Source of the DNA: Clostridia bacterium
GTDB taxonomy: Bacteria > Bacillota > Clostridia > TANB77 > CAG-508
Length of the DNA stretch: 47,841 bases
Assembly: GCA_022797215.1 (NCBI GenBank)
Contig: JAAWKD010000018.1
Span: 1 to 47,841 of the forward strand
Direction of reading: 5' to 3'
Shown: piece after piece, positions 9,223-16,414 of the stretch
Layout: every line of letters begins with the position of its first letter
Position numbering within the stretch: position 1 is the stretch's first letter
Notes under the pieces: model-generated
The model's database searches: none
What the model saw: the letters and a program-made list of their open reading frames with translations, nothing else
What the model was told of the DNA's origin: nothing
Program-made: the position numbers and the translations under genes

Positions 9223-10383
9223 ATGATAAGAGATTTACCTATGTCTAATCATACTGAATTTGAACCGATACAAAATAAAAGTAAAATTAAAATATGGGTA
9301 TATTCTTTAAAGCGAAATGGAGTAACTATTTTGTTTTGTCTTTTTACCCTTTGTTTGGTTCTATTTTCTAGTTCTAATTTATTAGCTGCTAAAAATGGGC
9401 TTATCTTGTGGGCCACTGCTGTTGTTCCATCTTTATTTCCATTTTTCGTTGCAACTGAAATGTTAAGCTATACCAATGTTGTTTCTTGTTTGGGCAAGTG
9501 GCTTACGCCTATTATGAGACCTTTATTTGGCGTTCCTGGTGAGGGTGCCTTTGCTTTTATTATGGGATTGATTTCTGGTTATCCAGTAGGTGCTAAAATT
9601 GTTAGTAATTTTATGGAGCAAGGAATTGTTACACAAGAAGAAGCAGAAAGAATGCTTGCTTTCACTAATAATTCTGGCCCTTTGTTCATTATTGGTACAG
9701 TTGGCATTACTTTATTTGGCAATACTACTATTGGTGTTTTACTATTAATTACACATATTTTAGCTTGTATTAGTGTCGGTATTATTTTAAATGTTTGCAC
9801 TATTCATAAAAGAAAGAATGATTTTCTTCCTCAGCATACCAAAGTTAGTATAAGTCACAATAAGAGACATTCTATTCATAATCGTTCTACAAAACCCAAA
9901 ATAACTCCCCCTACTTTTTCTTCTTTAGGAGAAATTTTAGGAACTAGTCTCAAAAACGCCACTTCTACCATTTTACTAATAGGAGGATTTGTGGTTTTAT
10001 TCTCTGTTGTGATTTCTATTTTGAACCAGAGCCATTTATTAGATAACTTCTCTAATATTTGTGCTCCTGCATTTTCCATCTTAAATATTCCTAGTGAATT
10101 TGGCAAACCCTTACTCTCTGGAATTGTAGAATTAACAAATGGAGTTAGTTTAATAGCTAACATTCATGAAAAAAATATTTCTATCAATATTATTTTATGT
10201 GCTTTCTTACTAGGATTTGGAGGTTTTTCCGTATTACTTCAAGTATTTAGCATCGTTAGTAAAAATGGCTTATCTATCAAAAAATATGCTTATGGAAAAC
10301 TATTGCAAGGGGGCTTAGCTGCTCTTTATACTGGTCTTGCTTTACAATTAATTCCTTTTTTGCAGTTTAACTTGTCAGCTTAA
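9223..10383 (+). CDS. ylbJ: Sporulation integral membrane protein YlbJ
   Basis: Multi-pass membrane protein of 386 residues with the nucleoside-recognition (Gate-like) domain pattern of YlbJ: ATAVVPSLFPFFVATEML, then GLISGYPVGAKI, and the paired LLIGGFVVLFSVV / ILCAFLLGFGGFSVLLQ half near the C-terminus. In Bacillus, YlbJ is made under sigmaE and is needed for spore cortex formation. AAGGAG at 9211-9216 sets the start at 9223. A Ser/Thr/Lys-rich loop of about 45 residues (KHTKVSISHNKRHSIHN region) separates the two halves and is longer than usual. With spoIIID nearby it supports a sporulating host. Confidence 0.9.
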   Translation: MIRDLPMSNHTEFEPIQNKSKIKIWVYSLKRNGVTILFCLFTLCLVLFSSSNLLAAKNGLILWATAVVPSLFPFFVATEMLSYTNVVSCLGKWLTPIMRPLFGVPGEGAFAFIMGLISGYPVGAKIVSNFMEQGIVTQEEAERMLAFTNNSGPLFIIGTVGITLFGNTTIGVLLLITHILACISVGIILNVCTIHKRKNDFLPQHTKVSISHNKRHSIHNRSTKPKITPPTFSSLGEILGTSLKNATSTILLIGGFVVLFSVVISILNQSHLLDNFSNICAPAFSILNIPSEFGKPLLSGIVELTNGVSLIANIHEKNISINIILCAFLLGFGGFSVLLQVFSIVSKNGLSIKKYAYGKLLQGGLAALYTGLALQLIPFLQFNLSA

Positions 10384-10414
10384 TGTCAGTTTAACCTACG
10401 TCCCTAAACTGACA
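10384..10414 (+). repeat. TGTCAGTTTA inverted repeat carrying an ACGTCCC core
   Basis: TGTCAGTTTA (10384-10393) and TAAACTGACA (10405-10414) enclose CCTACGTCCC. It begins one base after the ylbJ stop and could serve as a terminator. The TGTC...GACA ends and the ACGTCCC centre resemble the larger inverted repeats at 21898 and 47713, so it may be a short or decayed member of that family. Confidence 0.5.
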
Positions 10415-10473
10415 AAATGGAATATTTTTCAATTTATAGAATACTATTTTTATTAATAGAAAGGATAGATTTT

Positions 10474-10695
10474 ATGGATAAAAATGATATGAATTATAAT
10501 TTCCCTCCCTTTATGAATTATGATATTGGTTGTGATCCTATTATGGGAGATCCGAACATGTTCAATCCTATGATGCAATATGAACAAGGCTTTATGTATT
10601 ATCGCTATTTGACACAGCAAATAGAGTACAAAATTAAATGTAAAGAATATGAGAAAATGTGTGGTAATTCTAGATCTGAAAGAAGAGTAGAATAA
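10474..10695 (+). CDS. Small Met/Asn/Tyr-rich protein of unknown function
   Basis: The start at 10474 follows GAAAGGAT at about 10459-10466; the longer frame from 10417 lacks a ribosome binding site. The 73 residues begin with an Asp/Asn/Pro/Phe/Met-rich part (NFPPFMNYDIGCDPIMGDPNMFNPMMQYEQGF) and end with a charged helix (YRYLTQQIEYKIKCKEYEKM). I do not recognise the family. Position directly after ylbJ and the composition would suit a small spore-associated protein, but that is a guess from context. A terminator follows. Confidence 0.65.
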   Translation: MDKNDMNYNFPPFMNYDIGCDPIMGDPNMFNPMMQYEQGFMYYRYLTQQIEYKIKCKEYEKMCGNSRSERRVE

Positions 10696-10709
10696 AAATT
10701 CATAACGTA

Positions 10710-10743
10710 AAAATAGCCTGTATTTTCTATACAAGCTATTTTT
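10710..10743 (+). terminator. Terminator after the small gene at 10474
   Basis: AAAATAGC-C-TGTA pairs with TACA-A-GCTATTTT (10710-10742), with a 7-nt loop and flanking A/T runs. It works on either strand. Confidence 0.75.
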
Positions 10744-10785
10744 GCACTTAACTCTAATAAAATTAGTTTCAGGTTAATAAAAATA

Positions 10786-10914
10786 ACTTACAACTACCTA
10801 TTTCCAACTTTCCTAGGCTGTAAGCTATTGAATATTTTGGTAGCGACGGTGGGGCTCGAACCTACGACCTACCGGGTATGAACCGGTTGCTCTAGCCAAC
10901 TGAGCTACGTCGCC
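10786..10914 (-). repeat. Left copy of the 129-bp direct repeat (tRNA-Met plus 3' flank), attachment-site-like
   Basis: This segment and 17937-18065 match at all but two positions (C/T at the CCTAGG/CTTAGG step and G/A in the ATTGAATA/ATTAAATA step). It holds the whole tRNA-Met gene and 52 bp of 3' flank that includes the CTTACA...TGTAAG tRNA terminator-like hairpin. Such repeats are left when a tyrosine integrase inserts an element into a tRNA gene. Confidence 0.85.
10838..10914 (-). tRNA. tRNA-Met (CAT), left copy
   Basis: Read on the minus strand: acceptor GGCGACG pairing with the 3' CGTCGCT, D arm GCTCAGTTGGCTAGAGC, anticodon stem ACCGG/CCGGT with loop TTCATAC (anticodon CAT), T loop GGTTCGAGCCC, and an encoded CCA. 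A TTGACA at 10975-10980 (minus) with a poor -10 (GCTAAT, 18-bp spacing) lies 5' of it, inside the integrated element. A CAT anticodon could also be the Ile2 (lysidine) species; the body resembles elongator Met. Confidence 0.93.
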
Positions 10915-11004
10915 TTATTTATCTCGATATTATTGATATCACTAATAAATATTAGCATTTTCCACCTACATTTTTGTCAAGAAATTTTTAAGAAATTTTC
11001 TTAA

Positions 11005-11043
11005 TTCCCTTTATCTTCCCTTTATTTTTTCTTTTCCCTTTAT
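11005..11043 (+). repeat. Left array of TTCCCTTTAT repeats (arm-site-like)
   Basis: TTCCCTTTAT occurs at 11005-11014, 11016-11025 and 11034-11043, between the tRNA and the integrase remnant. The first two units plus the C between them recur identically at 17837-17857. Confidence 0.6.
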
Positions 11044-11049
11044 TCTATT

Positions 11050-11343
11050 TTAAGCTGCTGCTCCACACATTTCACAAATTTCCTTATCATTATAAAATGG
11101 TTGTAATTTCTGTCCATATAGGCCTTGTAATTTTGCCATTTCGTCAATATCTAAATCATCTACTAAATGTGTGTATTTTTCTGTCATTGCTAAATTTGCA
11201 TGACCTAAAATAATTTGTAACACACGAATTGACATACCTGCTTGTAAACAACGAGTTGCAAATGTATGTCTTAAATCATGAACTCTTATATGTCTAAATC
11301 CTACTTTTTTCAACAATCTATCTAATTTAGTCCATAAGAATTA
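11050..11343 (-). pseudogene. C-terminal remnant of a tyrosine recombinase/integrase
   Basis: The open frame (11050-11343, stop TAA upstream at 11344-11346) covers the C-terminal catalytic part of a phage-type integrase: HDLRHTFATRCLQAG (Arg of the active site in HxLRH), IILGHANLAMTEKYTHL (second His and the nucleophile Tyr). A normal integrase has about 300 residues before this, including the first Arg and the arm-binding domain; these are absent. The frame opens with LWTKLDRLLKKVGF, which is still family-like, so the break lies just upstream and joins unrelated DNA. The nominal TTG at 11316 is not convincing as a start. It ends in ICEMCG, a short Cys pair. Its place beside the tRNA fits the integrase of the element. 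Confidence 0.85.
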
Positions 11344-11570
11344 TAGTGTTTATCTATCTTTAGTCTTTGTAATATATTAGGTAATGTAAGATAATCAGTC
11401 AATATCCTCTTTTCTATTTTTTCTGTAAGAAAATCTATTCTAACATAAATTATATCAAATTCTTCTTGTTTTAATACCTCATCTAATTCTTCTTTTCTTA
11501 CATACTTAACATAATATTGTTCTAGTTCTTCTGTTCCAGTTATTTCATCTACTATTATTATCTTGTCCAT
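11322..11570 (-). CDS. Hypothetical 82-residue acidic protein
   Basis: Starts at 11570 inside the end of the AbrB-like gene (26-nt overlap), so it is likely translationally coupled to it. The sequence alternates charged helices (GTEELEQYYVKYVRKEELDE) and short strands. I recognise no family. Its last residues overlap the fossil integrase frame by about 20 nt, so the real C-terminus may have been changed by the rearrangement that cut the integrase. Confidence 0.5.
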   Translation of the reverse strand: MDKIIIVDEITGTEELEQYYVKYVRKEELDEVLKQEEFDIIYVRIDFLTEKIEKRILTDYLTLPNILQRLKIDKHYNSYGLN

Positions 11571-11997
11571 TGTTTATCTTATCCACCAACTCTTTCTTGC
11601 ATTTATCGCATATTCTTTTTCCTTTGTCTTCTTTCAATTTCATTTCTCTTTTGCAAAATACGCATTTGTCTTCTTTTTTCTTCAATATAATGTAATTATC
11701 ATAACGCCATATTTCTATAACATCTTTTTCCCTCCAAGCTAATTCTTTCCTATAGTCACTTTTTATTGATACTCTCCCTAATTCATCAATTATTTCATTT
11801 TTGGCTAATATTTTATCTAGTATTTCAACTATGACTAAATCTTCAATCTTGTATGATTTTATTCCTGCTATTCCTATAATATCCTTTCTAAGTTCAATTG
11901 GGATTACAACTTTTCCTTTTTCATCTAATCCCCTTTCTTCACCTGATTTTACACCTTTCTTTTTTAATTCCATAATAAATTCTTTAATTTCTTCCAT
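11545..11997 (-). CDS. AbrB/SpoVT-type regulator with two swapped-hairpin domains and a zinc ribbon
   Basis: 150 residues. GLDEKGKVVIPIELRKDIIGI (residues ~24-44) and IDELGRVSIKSDYRKELAWREKDVIEIW (~70-97) are two tandem AbrB/MazE-like DNA-binding motifs (D-x-x-G-R/K-V-x-I). The C-terminal CVFC...CDKC (CxxC-x15-CxxC) looks like a zinc ribbon. A single chain with two such half-sites could bind DNA as a pseudo-dimer. GAGG precedes the ATG. It is the first gene of a two-gene unit inside the element, so control of element genes is plausible. Confidence 0.75.
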   Translation of the reverse strand: MEEIKEFIMELKKKGVKSGEERGLDEKGKVVIPIELRKDIIGIAGIKSYKIEDLVIVEILDKILAKNEIIDELGRVSIKSDYRKELAWREKDVIEIWRYDNYIILKKKEDKCVFCKREMKLKEDKGKRICDKCKKELVDKINNGQDNNSR

Positions 11998-12184
11998 AAT
12001 TCCTCATTCTAAGAATTGACTTCTTCCTTTGTTTTTACGTTTTCTAGTGCAACTTTTACTTTATTTTCCATTTCCTATCTTTCAATAAAATTTAAGCATA
12101 TTATATTCGACTTTTGCACATAATGTTAAATATAATATTGTTTATATTTTCAATATTTTTGATATAGTGGTTATGGTGATAAAG

Positions 12185-12547
12185 ATGTTTGATACAGATA
12201 CTGCTCTTATTAATTTAGGAAAACGCATACAAGAAGCAAGACAACTGCGTAATATTACACAAGATGAACTAGCTGAAGCGTGTGGAATAACTGCAAAACA
12301 TATTAGTGCGATCGAGCGTTCAACCACTTCTGGTAGTGTTGTAGTTCTTTTGAAAATATGTAATTATTTACAAATAACTCCAAATTCATTGTTTGCAGAT
12401 ACTTTCCCTACAGAAACAGAAAACAATATAATTCCCATTCAAAAGCATGAAACTTTTTTAAAATATTCCAGGTTATCAAAAAATAATCAAAAATTTATAG
12501 ACAATTCAATTTGTCATATTTTTGATGAGCAGACTAGAAAAAAATAA
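12185..12547 (+). CDS. XRE-family helix-turn-helix regulator
   Basis: RIQEARQLRNITQDELAEACGITAKHISAIERSTTSGSVVVLLKIC is a standard Cro/CI-type HTH. It is followed by a short tail and the C-terminal FLKYSRLSKNNQKFIDNSICHIF segment often seen in small clostridial XRE proteins. Start is uncertain: GTG 12167, ATG 12173 and ATG 12185 are all in frame. I prefer 12185, with GGTGAT as a weak ribosome site. It is divergent from the AbrB-like gene, so the AT-rich 12000-12185 gap may hold shared operators. The end overlaps a terminator. Confidence 0.85.
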   Translation: MFDTDTALINLGKRIQEARQLRNITQDELAEACGITAKHISAIERSTTSGSVVVLLKICNYLQITPNSLFADTFPTETENNIIPIQKHETFLKYSRLSKNNQKFIDNSICHIFDEQTRKK

Positions 12548-12577
12548 TTAATTTATTAAATTTTTTCTAGTCTATAT
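12531..12577 (+). terminator. Terminator overlapping the end of the XRE gene
   Basis: AGACTAGAAAAAA (12531-12543) pairs with TTTTTTCTAGTCT (12561-12573). The stop codon (12545-12547) lies in the loop. The stem ends in T/A runs and can serve both strands, including the small minus-strand gene next to it. Confidence 0.7.
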
Positions 12578-12582
12578 TTTTG

Positions 12583-12750
12583 TCAATCAAGTATGCAACT
12601 GTGCAAAGGTACTTTACATATAAGCCCATCACTTAATCTTTTTATCTCTCCATATCTTTCTTCATCGAACTCATATATTTTTAAAACTACATACTTTTCC
12701 TTTCTGTAAATAACAACACTATCAACTTTAATTTTTTCCCATATTCGCAT
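12583..12750 (-). CDS. Hypothetical 55-residue protein
   Basis: A short frame with a very strong ribosome binding site: AAGGAGGGG lies 7 nt before the ATG at 12750. It opens MRIWEKIKVDSVVIYRKEKY and ends VPLHSCILD, with a strand-rich, charged pattern (VVIYRKEKYVVLKIYEF). It runs opposite to the two XRE genes around it. No family is recognised. The strong start signal and its own gap are the reasons for calling it. Confidence 0.5.
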   Translation of the reverse strand: MRIWEKIKVDSVVIYRKEKYVVLKIYEFDEERYGEIKRLSDGLICKVPLHSCILD

Positions 12751-12989
12751 CTACTCCCCTCCTTAATTTACAGTTTATACCATTTTCTACTATAAACTAC
12801 ATTAAAATTAGTCAAATAAATAGGCTCTTATTTTTGTTGTGTGTTTTCACATACATTTTACTACTTTGTTACTTTTTTTTGCAATCTATAAGTTAAATTT
12901 TTTAGTTTTTATTGTGTGAATACACATAATATCAATGACAAAGATTTGCTATACTTTTATTGATTTATCTGTGATTGGAGGCAAATTAA

Positions 12990-13250
12990 ATGTTATTAAA
13001 TGAAGCAATAAAAATAAGGTTTGAAAACATAATGAAAGAAAAAAATATCAGTTCTAAATATGAAGTATCTTGTAAAGCAGGTCAAAATCCATCTTTATTA
13101 ACTGACTTTTTTCGCAGTAGAACTTTATATCCTAAGATTGATACCCTTTATACTGTTTGTGAAGGTTTAAATATCACTCTGAAAGAATTTTTTGATGATC
13201 CAATTTTTAATATTGAGAATATACAAGTAGAAAAAGATACTAAACATTAA
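12990..13250 (+). CDS. Small XRE-like helix-turn-helix protein
   Basis: 86 residues after GGAGG (about 12977-12981). IKIRFENIMKEKNISSKYEVSCKAG and LYPKIDTLYTVCEGLNITLKEFFDDPIF form the five-helix XRE fold seen in short clostridial element-borne regulators. The usual LSRAT turn is replaced by a longer SSKYEVSCKAGQNPSLLTDFF. An AT-rich gap of about 240 bp lies upstream with two TGTG-containing hexamers (TGTGTGTTTTCACA-like at about 12838-12851). It is followed by a terminator. Confidence 0.75.
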   Translation: MLLNEAIKIRFENIMKEKNISSKYEVSCKAGQNPSLLTDFFRSRTLYPKIDTLYTVCEGLNITLKEFFDDPIFNIENIQVEKDTKH

Positions 13251-13261
13251 TTTTGAAAATC

Positions 13262-13290
13262 AATAGGCTCTATTTTTAAGCCTATTTTTT
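13262..13290 (+). terminator. Terminator after the 12990 gene
   Basis: AATAGGCT (13262-13269) pairs with AGCCTATT (13279-13286), followed by TTTTC. Confidence 0.8.
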
Positions 13291-13431
13291 CTTTTATTTC
13301 TTTCTATTTTCTATATACATTAAACACATCTGATATTTCATTTCCTTCCATTCTAGTTATGGTAGCTTATAATTGTATTACTTTTTAATATTAACTGGGT
13401 GGGTGGGATTATTTGAAAGGAGATATTATAG

Positions 13432-13749
13432 ATGAAAGAAAAAACAATATTGGAAAAGTTTAAAGAACAAGAACTAAATATGATAACAAGAGTATGGGGA
13501 TTTATATTTGATATAACTATTAATTCAAAAAATACAGCAACTTTAAGAATCTATAAAGCAGGAGAAAAGATAACGCATTTTGATATATTAACTATTGAAG
13601 TCAAATCTCAGCAACAGTTAATTGTAAAAAAAGAAAATAGTATAATTACAGATACACTTTATTATAAATATTTTACAGTATTTTTATTTAACTACCTATA
13701 TTATGAAACTGTAGAGTGCTTATATCAATTTCATCGGTGGCAAATATGA
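13432..13749 (+). CDS. Hypothetical 105-residue protein
   Basis: GAAAGGAGATATTATAG precedes the ATG. The chain is mixed strand and helix (VWGFIFDITINSKNTATLRIYKAG, then DILTIEVKSQQQLIVKKENS) and ends with aromatic residues (YYKYFTVFLFNYLYYETVECLY). No signal peptide or clear membrane helix, and no recognised family. The gene at 13760 begins 10 nt after its stop. Confidence 0.6.
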   Translation: MKEKTILEKFKEQELNMITRVWGFIFDITINSKNTATLRIYKAGEKITHFDILTIEVKSQQQLIVKKENSIITDTLYYKYFTVFLFNYLYYETVECLYQFHRWQI

Positions 13750-13759
13750 TTCCCTAATT

Positions 13760-13951
13760 ATGACAGAAACTGACCTAGAAAAAGTGACAAATATTTCAAT
13801 GAAAGATTTTAGAGCAAATACTCACTTTACTCTCAAAGATGTACTCGAAAAACAACCCCAAGTTCCAAATTATGAAAAAGCATTATATATAAGTTCAGAT
13901 TATAGAGAGTTATTTTTTGTATATAACTCTGTAACTAAAGAACAGAATTAA
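13760..13951 (+). CDS. Hypothetical 63-residue protein
   Basis: Short frame starting 10 nt after the previous stop without its own Shine-Dalgarno site, so it would depend on coupled translation. MKDFRANTHFTLKDVLEKQPQVPNYEKALY is the most protein-like stretch. No family is recognised, and it could be the fossil end of a once longer gene. Confidence 0.4.
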   Translation: MTETDLEKVTNISMKDFRANTHFTLKDVLEKQPQVPNYEKALYISSDYRELFFVYNSVTKEQN

Positions 13952-14006
13952 ATTTATCAATTTGGGTTAATATTATTCAGTATAACTTTCTATTTTCATT
14001 TTTACT

Positions 14007-14044
14007 CTAATTTTATAAAGAGAATACCCAGTCTGGATACTCTC
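14007..14044 (-). terminator. Terminator after the secreted-protein gene at 14077
   Basis: On the minus strand GAGAGTATCC (from 14044) pairs with GGGTATTCTC (ending at 14020) with two G-U steps and a 5-nt loop, followed by TTTATAAAATT. Confidence 0.65.
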
Positions 14045-14076
14045 CCTATAGGGGATTTTATTCATTTTCTTACCTG

Positions 14077-14529
14077 TTAGTTAGCCCACATAGCACTTAC
14101 AGTCACTGGTTGATTGTTTGCATGAACCACAACGTGTAATCTCCATGTGCCAGAAGACGGAAGAGTTACCTTCCATTTCGTCGCACCAGCAACATCGCCT
14201 ATCCAATCATGGCTGACGATTTCACCCTTGGGATTGTAAAGGTACAAAAATACTAATCCCGACGTGCTTTTAGAATTGGTATTCACAATTATCTCTTTTG
14301 AAAATCCCAAATAACTGTGAAGTACCGGGTACAGGTCTATGGAGTCATTAATCATAACAACTCCAGAAACCGACGTGTTGTCCTCCAACGGCATACCCCC
14401 TCTGTCTATGCTTTGGGTGGCAGCGTCACCATCTTCCCAAGGCTTACTTGGCGCCGCCGCAAATGCTGAAGTGCTGAAACTGGCGAGAAGTAATACCGCA
14501 AACAAAAAACTTGCACACCGCTTTAACAT
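14077..14529 (-). CDS. Secreted beta-rich protein, possibly PPC-like
   Basis: 150 residues with a clear signal peptide (MLKRCASFLFAVLLLASFSTSAFAAA) after AGGAGG. The mature part is one beta-sandwich-like domain (SVSGVVMINDSIDLYPV ... VFLYLYNPKGEIVSHDW ... WKVTLPSSGTWRLHVVV). Its spacing resembles bacterial pre-peptidase C-terminal (PPC) domains; this is a pattern match only. Codon use is GC-rich compared with flanking element genes and similar in style to the 558 gene. It has its own TTGACA-17-TAACTT promoter overlapped by a palindrome, and its own terminator. It lies next to a secreted protease, but nothing links the two directly. Confidence 0.7.
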   Translation of the reverse strand: MLKRCASFLFAVLLLASFSTSAFAAAPSKPWEDGDAATQSIDRGGMPLEDNTSVSGVVMINDSIDLYPVLHSYLGFSKEIIVNTNSKSTSGLVFLYLYNPKGEIVSHDWIGDVAGATKWKVTLPSSGTWRLHVVVHANNQPVTVSAMWAN

Positions 14530-14588
14530 CTGGTTACCTCCTAGTAGTTATTTAATCCCCTATATTTAACAATACTGAAATCAGCATC

Positions 14589-14627
14589 GTTAACTCATAA
14601 GTTAACACAAATTTATACATATGTCAA
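14589..14627 (-). promoter_or_regulatory. Promoter with overlapping palindrome for the 14077 gene
   Basis: Minus strand: TTGACA (14622-14627), 17-bp spacer, TAACTT (14599-14604). GTTAAC-TCATAA-GTTAAC (14589-14606) covers the -10 box, a good position for a repressor site. Confidence 0.55.
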
Positions 14628-14686
14628 TACTTTTAATATATAAAAAAGAATATATAACTACATATTTTATAATAAATTGAAATTTC

Positions 14687-15658
14687 TTATCTATTCTCTC
14701 TAATTATATCTATCATTTCTTGTGTTATTCGTACACCATTTGGGACATTAGTAGCAGTGACTCCATAATGAACTCCTACAATATAGTTATCATTAGTACG
14801 ACGTATTGGTCCTCCACTAAATCCGCGAACAGTCCATCCATCATATGTAAAGTTAGTATCATTAACAGATTTTACTGCTCCACCAGTTTGATATTGATAC
14901 TCTCCAGTTGTCATACTATTGTCTTCTGCTGGATATCCTAGAACTCGTACATCTAGCTTTTTAAAATCTGTTGTATTTGATCCATATGATGTAACTCCAT
15001 ACCAGCAACCTACTTCGTTCCCAAGGTCATGCCCTAGTATACAAATTGCCCAGTCATATCTAGCATCTCCATTTGAGCCACTTGACATCCATTTACTTGA
15101 ATATATTACTTTACTCCATCCAGTCTCAGTTCCATACCAGTCTCCTTGATTATATCCTGGAAGGATAGTCCAATTTTTTATAGTTTCTTTTGTTTTGGTA
15201 TCAAATACACAGTGCGCCGCTGTTAATGCAACTTTTAGACCAACAAGTGCTGCTGTTCCAATTGTCTTCTGACCAGCACTCTCCATTATTTTACAAGTTG
15301 CTTTATTAGGAAAAGCAGACGTATTAGTAATCCTTTGCATTGAATTAGAATACGTAGCATAAGTATCTACTGCTCTTGAAAAAATTGCTTTACTTGGCAT
15401 ATTATAGGGCTCTACGCTATTGCTAGAAGTCTTTTGTCTACTTATTGATTTTCTTAATGCCTCCATATCAATTTCTGTTGTAGTATCATTTTCCGCATCA
15501 TACATCATAATTTTCTCTTCTGCTTCTGATGTTTCATCCGCAATAAAATTCTCACTATTTGAATTAGTAGCTTGAACCGTATTTATAGAAACGATCATTG
15601 TGAACATGATGCTAATTAATGAAATAATAATAAACTTTTTTATTAAATCTTTTTTCAT
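14687..15658 (-). CDS. Secreted trypsin/V8-like serine protease (S1 family)
   Basis: The start at 15658 (MKKDLIKKFIIISLISIMFTM) is preferred because GGGAG lies 10 nt before it and the signal peptide begins there; an upstream in-frame ATG (15688) has no ribosome site. A pro-segment of about 90 residues (TSEAEEKIMMYDAENDTTTE ...) precedes the catalytic domain. The triad is visible: VALTAAHCVFD (His), ARYDWAICILG (Asp) and RGFSGGPIRR (Ser). Overall form is that of secreted glutamyl-endopeptidase-like S1B proteases. A TTGACA (15743-15748, minus) with TATATA 18 bp on gives a promoter. It is cargo of the tRNA-Met element. Substrate unknown. Confidence 0.88.
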   Translation of the reverse strand: MKKDLIKKFIIISLISIMFTMIVSINTVQATNSNSENFIADETSEAEEKIMMYDAENDTTTEIDMEALRKSISRQKTSSNSVEPYNMPSKAIFSRAVDTYATYSNSMQRITNTSAFPNKATCKIMESAGQKTIGTAALVGLKVALTAAHCVFDTKTKETIKNWTILPGYNQGDWYGTETGWSKVIYSSKWMSSGSNGDARYDWAICILGHDLGNEVGCWYGVTSYGSNTTDFKKLDVRVLGYPAEDNSMTTGEYQYQTGGAVKSVNDTNFTYDGWTVRGFSGGPIRRTNDNYIVGVHYGVTATNVPNGVRITQEMIDIIRENR

Positions 15659-15819
15659 ACCGTTAAATCTCCCTTTTATAAATTTCAAAACTTAACTGGC
15701 CAGACAAAGTTTATATGTTATATATCATATATTTACAAAAAATGTCAATATCAAATACTAAATATTAACTTTTTTTATGAATCTATTAATTCAACTACCC
15801 TAACTTAATATATTAGACC

Positions 15820-16209
15820 TTACTCACTTTGTTTTACAACCTCAATTAGCTTAATATTAGTCAATGGTTGTACTTCATATGGCAGATCTTTGTGTTCCCA
15901 CTCTTTTATTCTTACTATATGAATTGTATCTCCTGGTTTAAGACCTAAAATAGTTATTCTTTTTCCATTTTCTCCTCTAATCAATACATTATTAGCTGAA
16001 AAGTGATAACTATATATTTGTTTTTGAGGAACGACCTCATTTTCTATATATTCTAGTACTTCAATAGACTTTTCTGCGATAATCGTATCATTTTCTATAC
16101 TCTTTATTGTAAAAGTATATTCTTCAATCATACATAGTTGGTAAATAATTGAAATTAATATACCAAGAATAAATAGAATACTAACAAAAATTATAACTTT
16201 TCTTTTCAT
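15820..16209 (-). CDS. Membrane-anchored hypothetical protein
   Basis: 129 residues after AAGGAG. One N-terminal membrane helix (VIIFVSILFILGILISIIY) is followed by an extracytoplasmic, strand-rich domain of about 100 residues (FTIKSIENDTIIAEKS ... ANNVLIRGENGKRITILGLKPGDTIHIVRIKEW) that looks like a small beta-barrel/OB- or SH3-like fold. No family is recognised. It runs in the same direction as the protease, 160 bp upstream of it. Confidence 0.65.
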   Translation of the reverse strand: MKRKVIIFVSILFILGILISIIYQLCMIEEYTFTIKSIENDTIIAEKSIEVLEYIENEVVPQKQIYSYHFSANNVLIRGENGKRITILGLKPGDTIHIVRIKEWEHKDLPYEVQPLTNIKLIEVVKQSE

Positions 16210-16307
16210 ATCATTTTTTCTCCTTCAATAATTTTATATTATATTATTTTACCTCTTTTGTCAACTATATCTATAAAGTTAACACAATATCATTTTTTCT
16301 AATATGT

Positions 16308-16403
16308 CTAATTCCTTGACTTTATACTTACTATTGCTTGACCTATCACTATTGCCTTTGTTTCATCTTTTAATTCTATAACATCAAATATATCTAGTTT
16401 CAT
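16308..16403 (-). CDS. Possible 31-residue small protein
   Basis: ATAAGGAGGAAT precedes the ATG at 16403. The frame is MKLDIFDVIELKDETKAIVI and ends SIKSRN. The opening (MKLDIFDVIELKD) is similar to short DUF4926-like proteins, which are usually longer, so this may be a truncated copy. It lies 11 nt after the stop of the alpha-CTD-like gene and would be in the same transcript. Called only because of the strong ribosome site. Confidence 0.35.
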   Translation of the reverse strand: MKLDIFDVIELKDETKAIVIGQAIVSIKSRN

Positions 16404-16414
16404 ATTCCTCCTTA

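Noticed and set aside
12009..12071. 20-residue frame upstream of the AbrB-like gene (MENKVKVALENVKTKEEVNS)
   Set aside because: Too short, with only a weak GATAGGAA site. It may be a leader peptide, but nothing supports translation.
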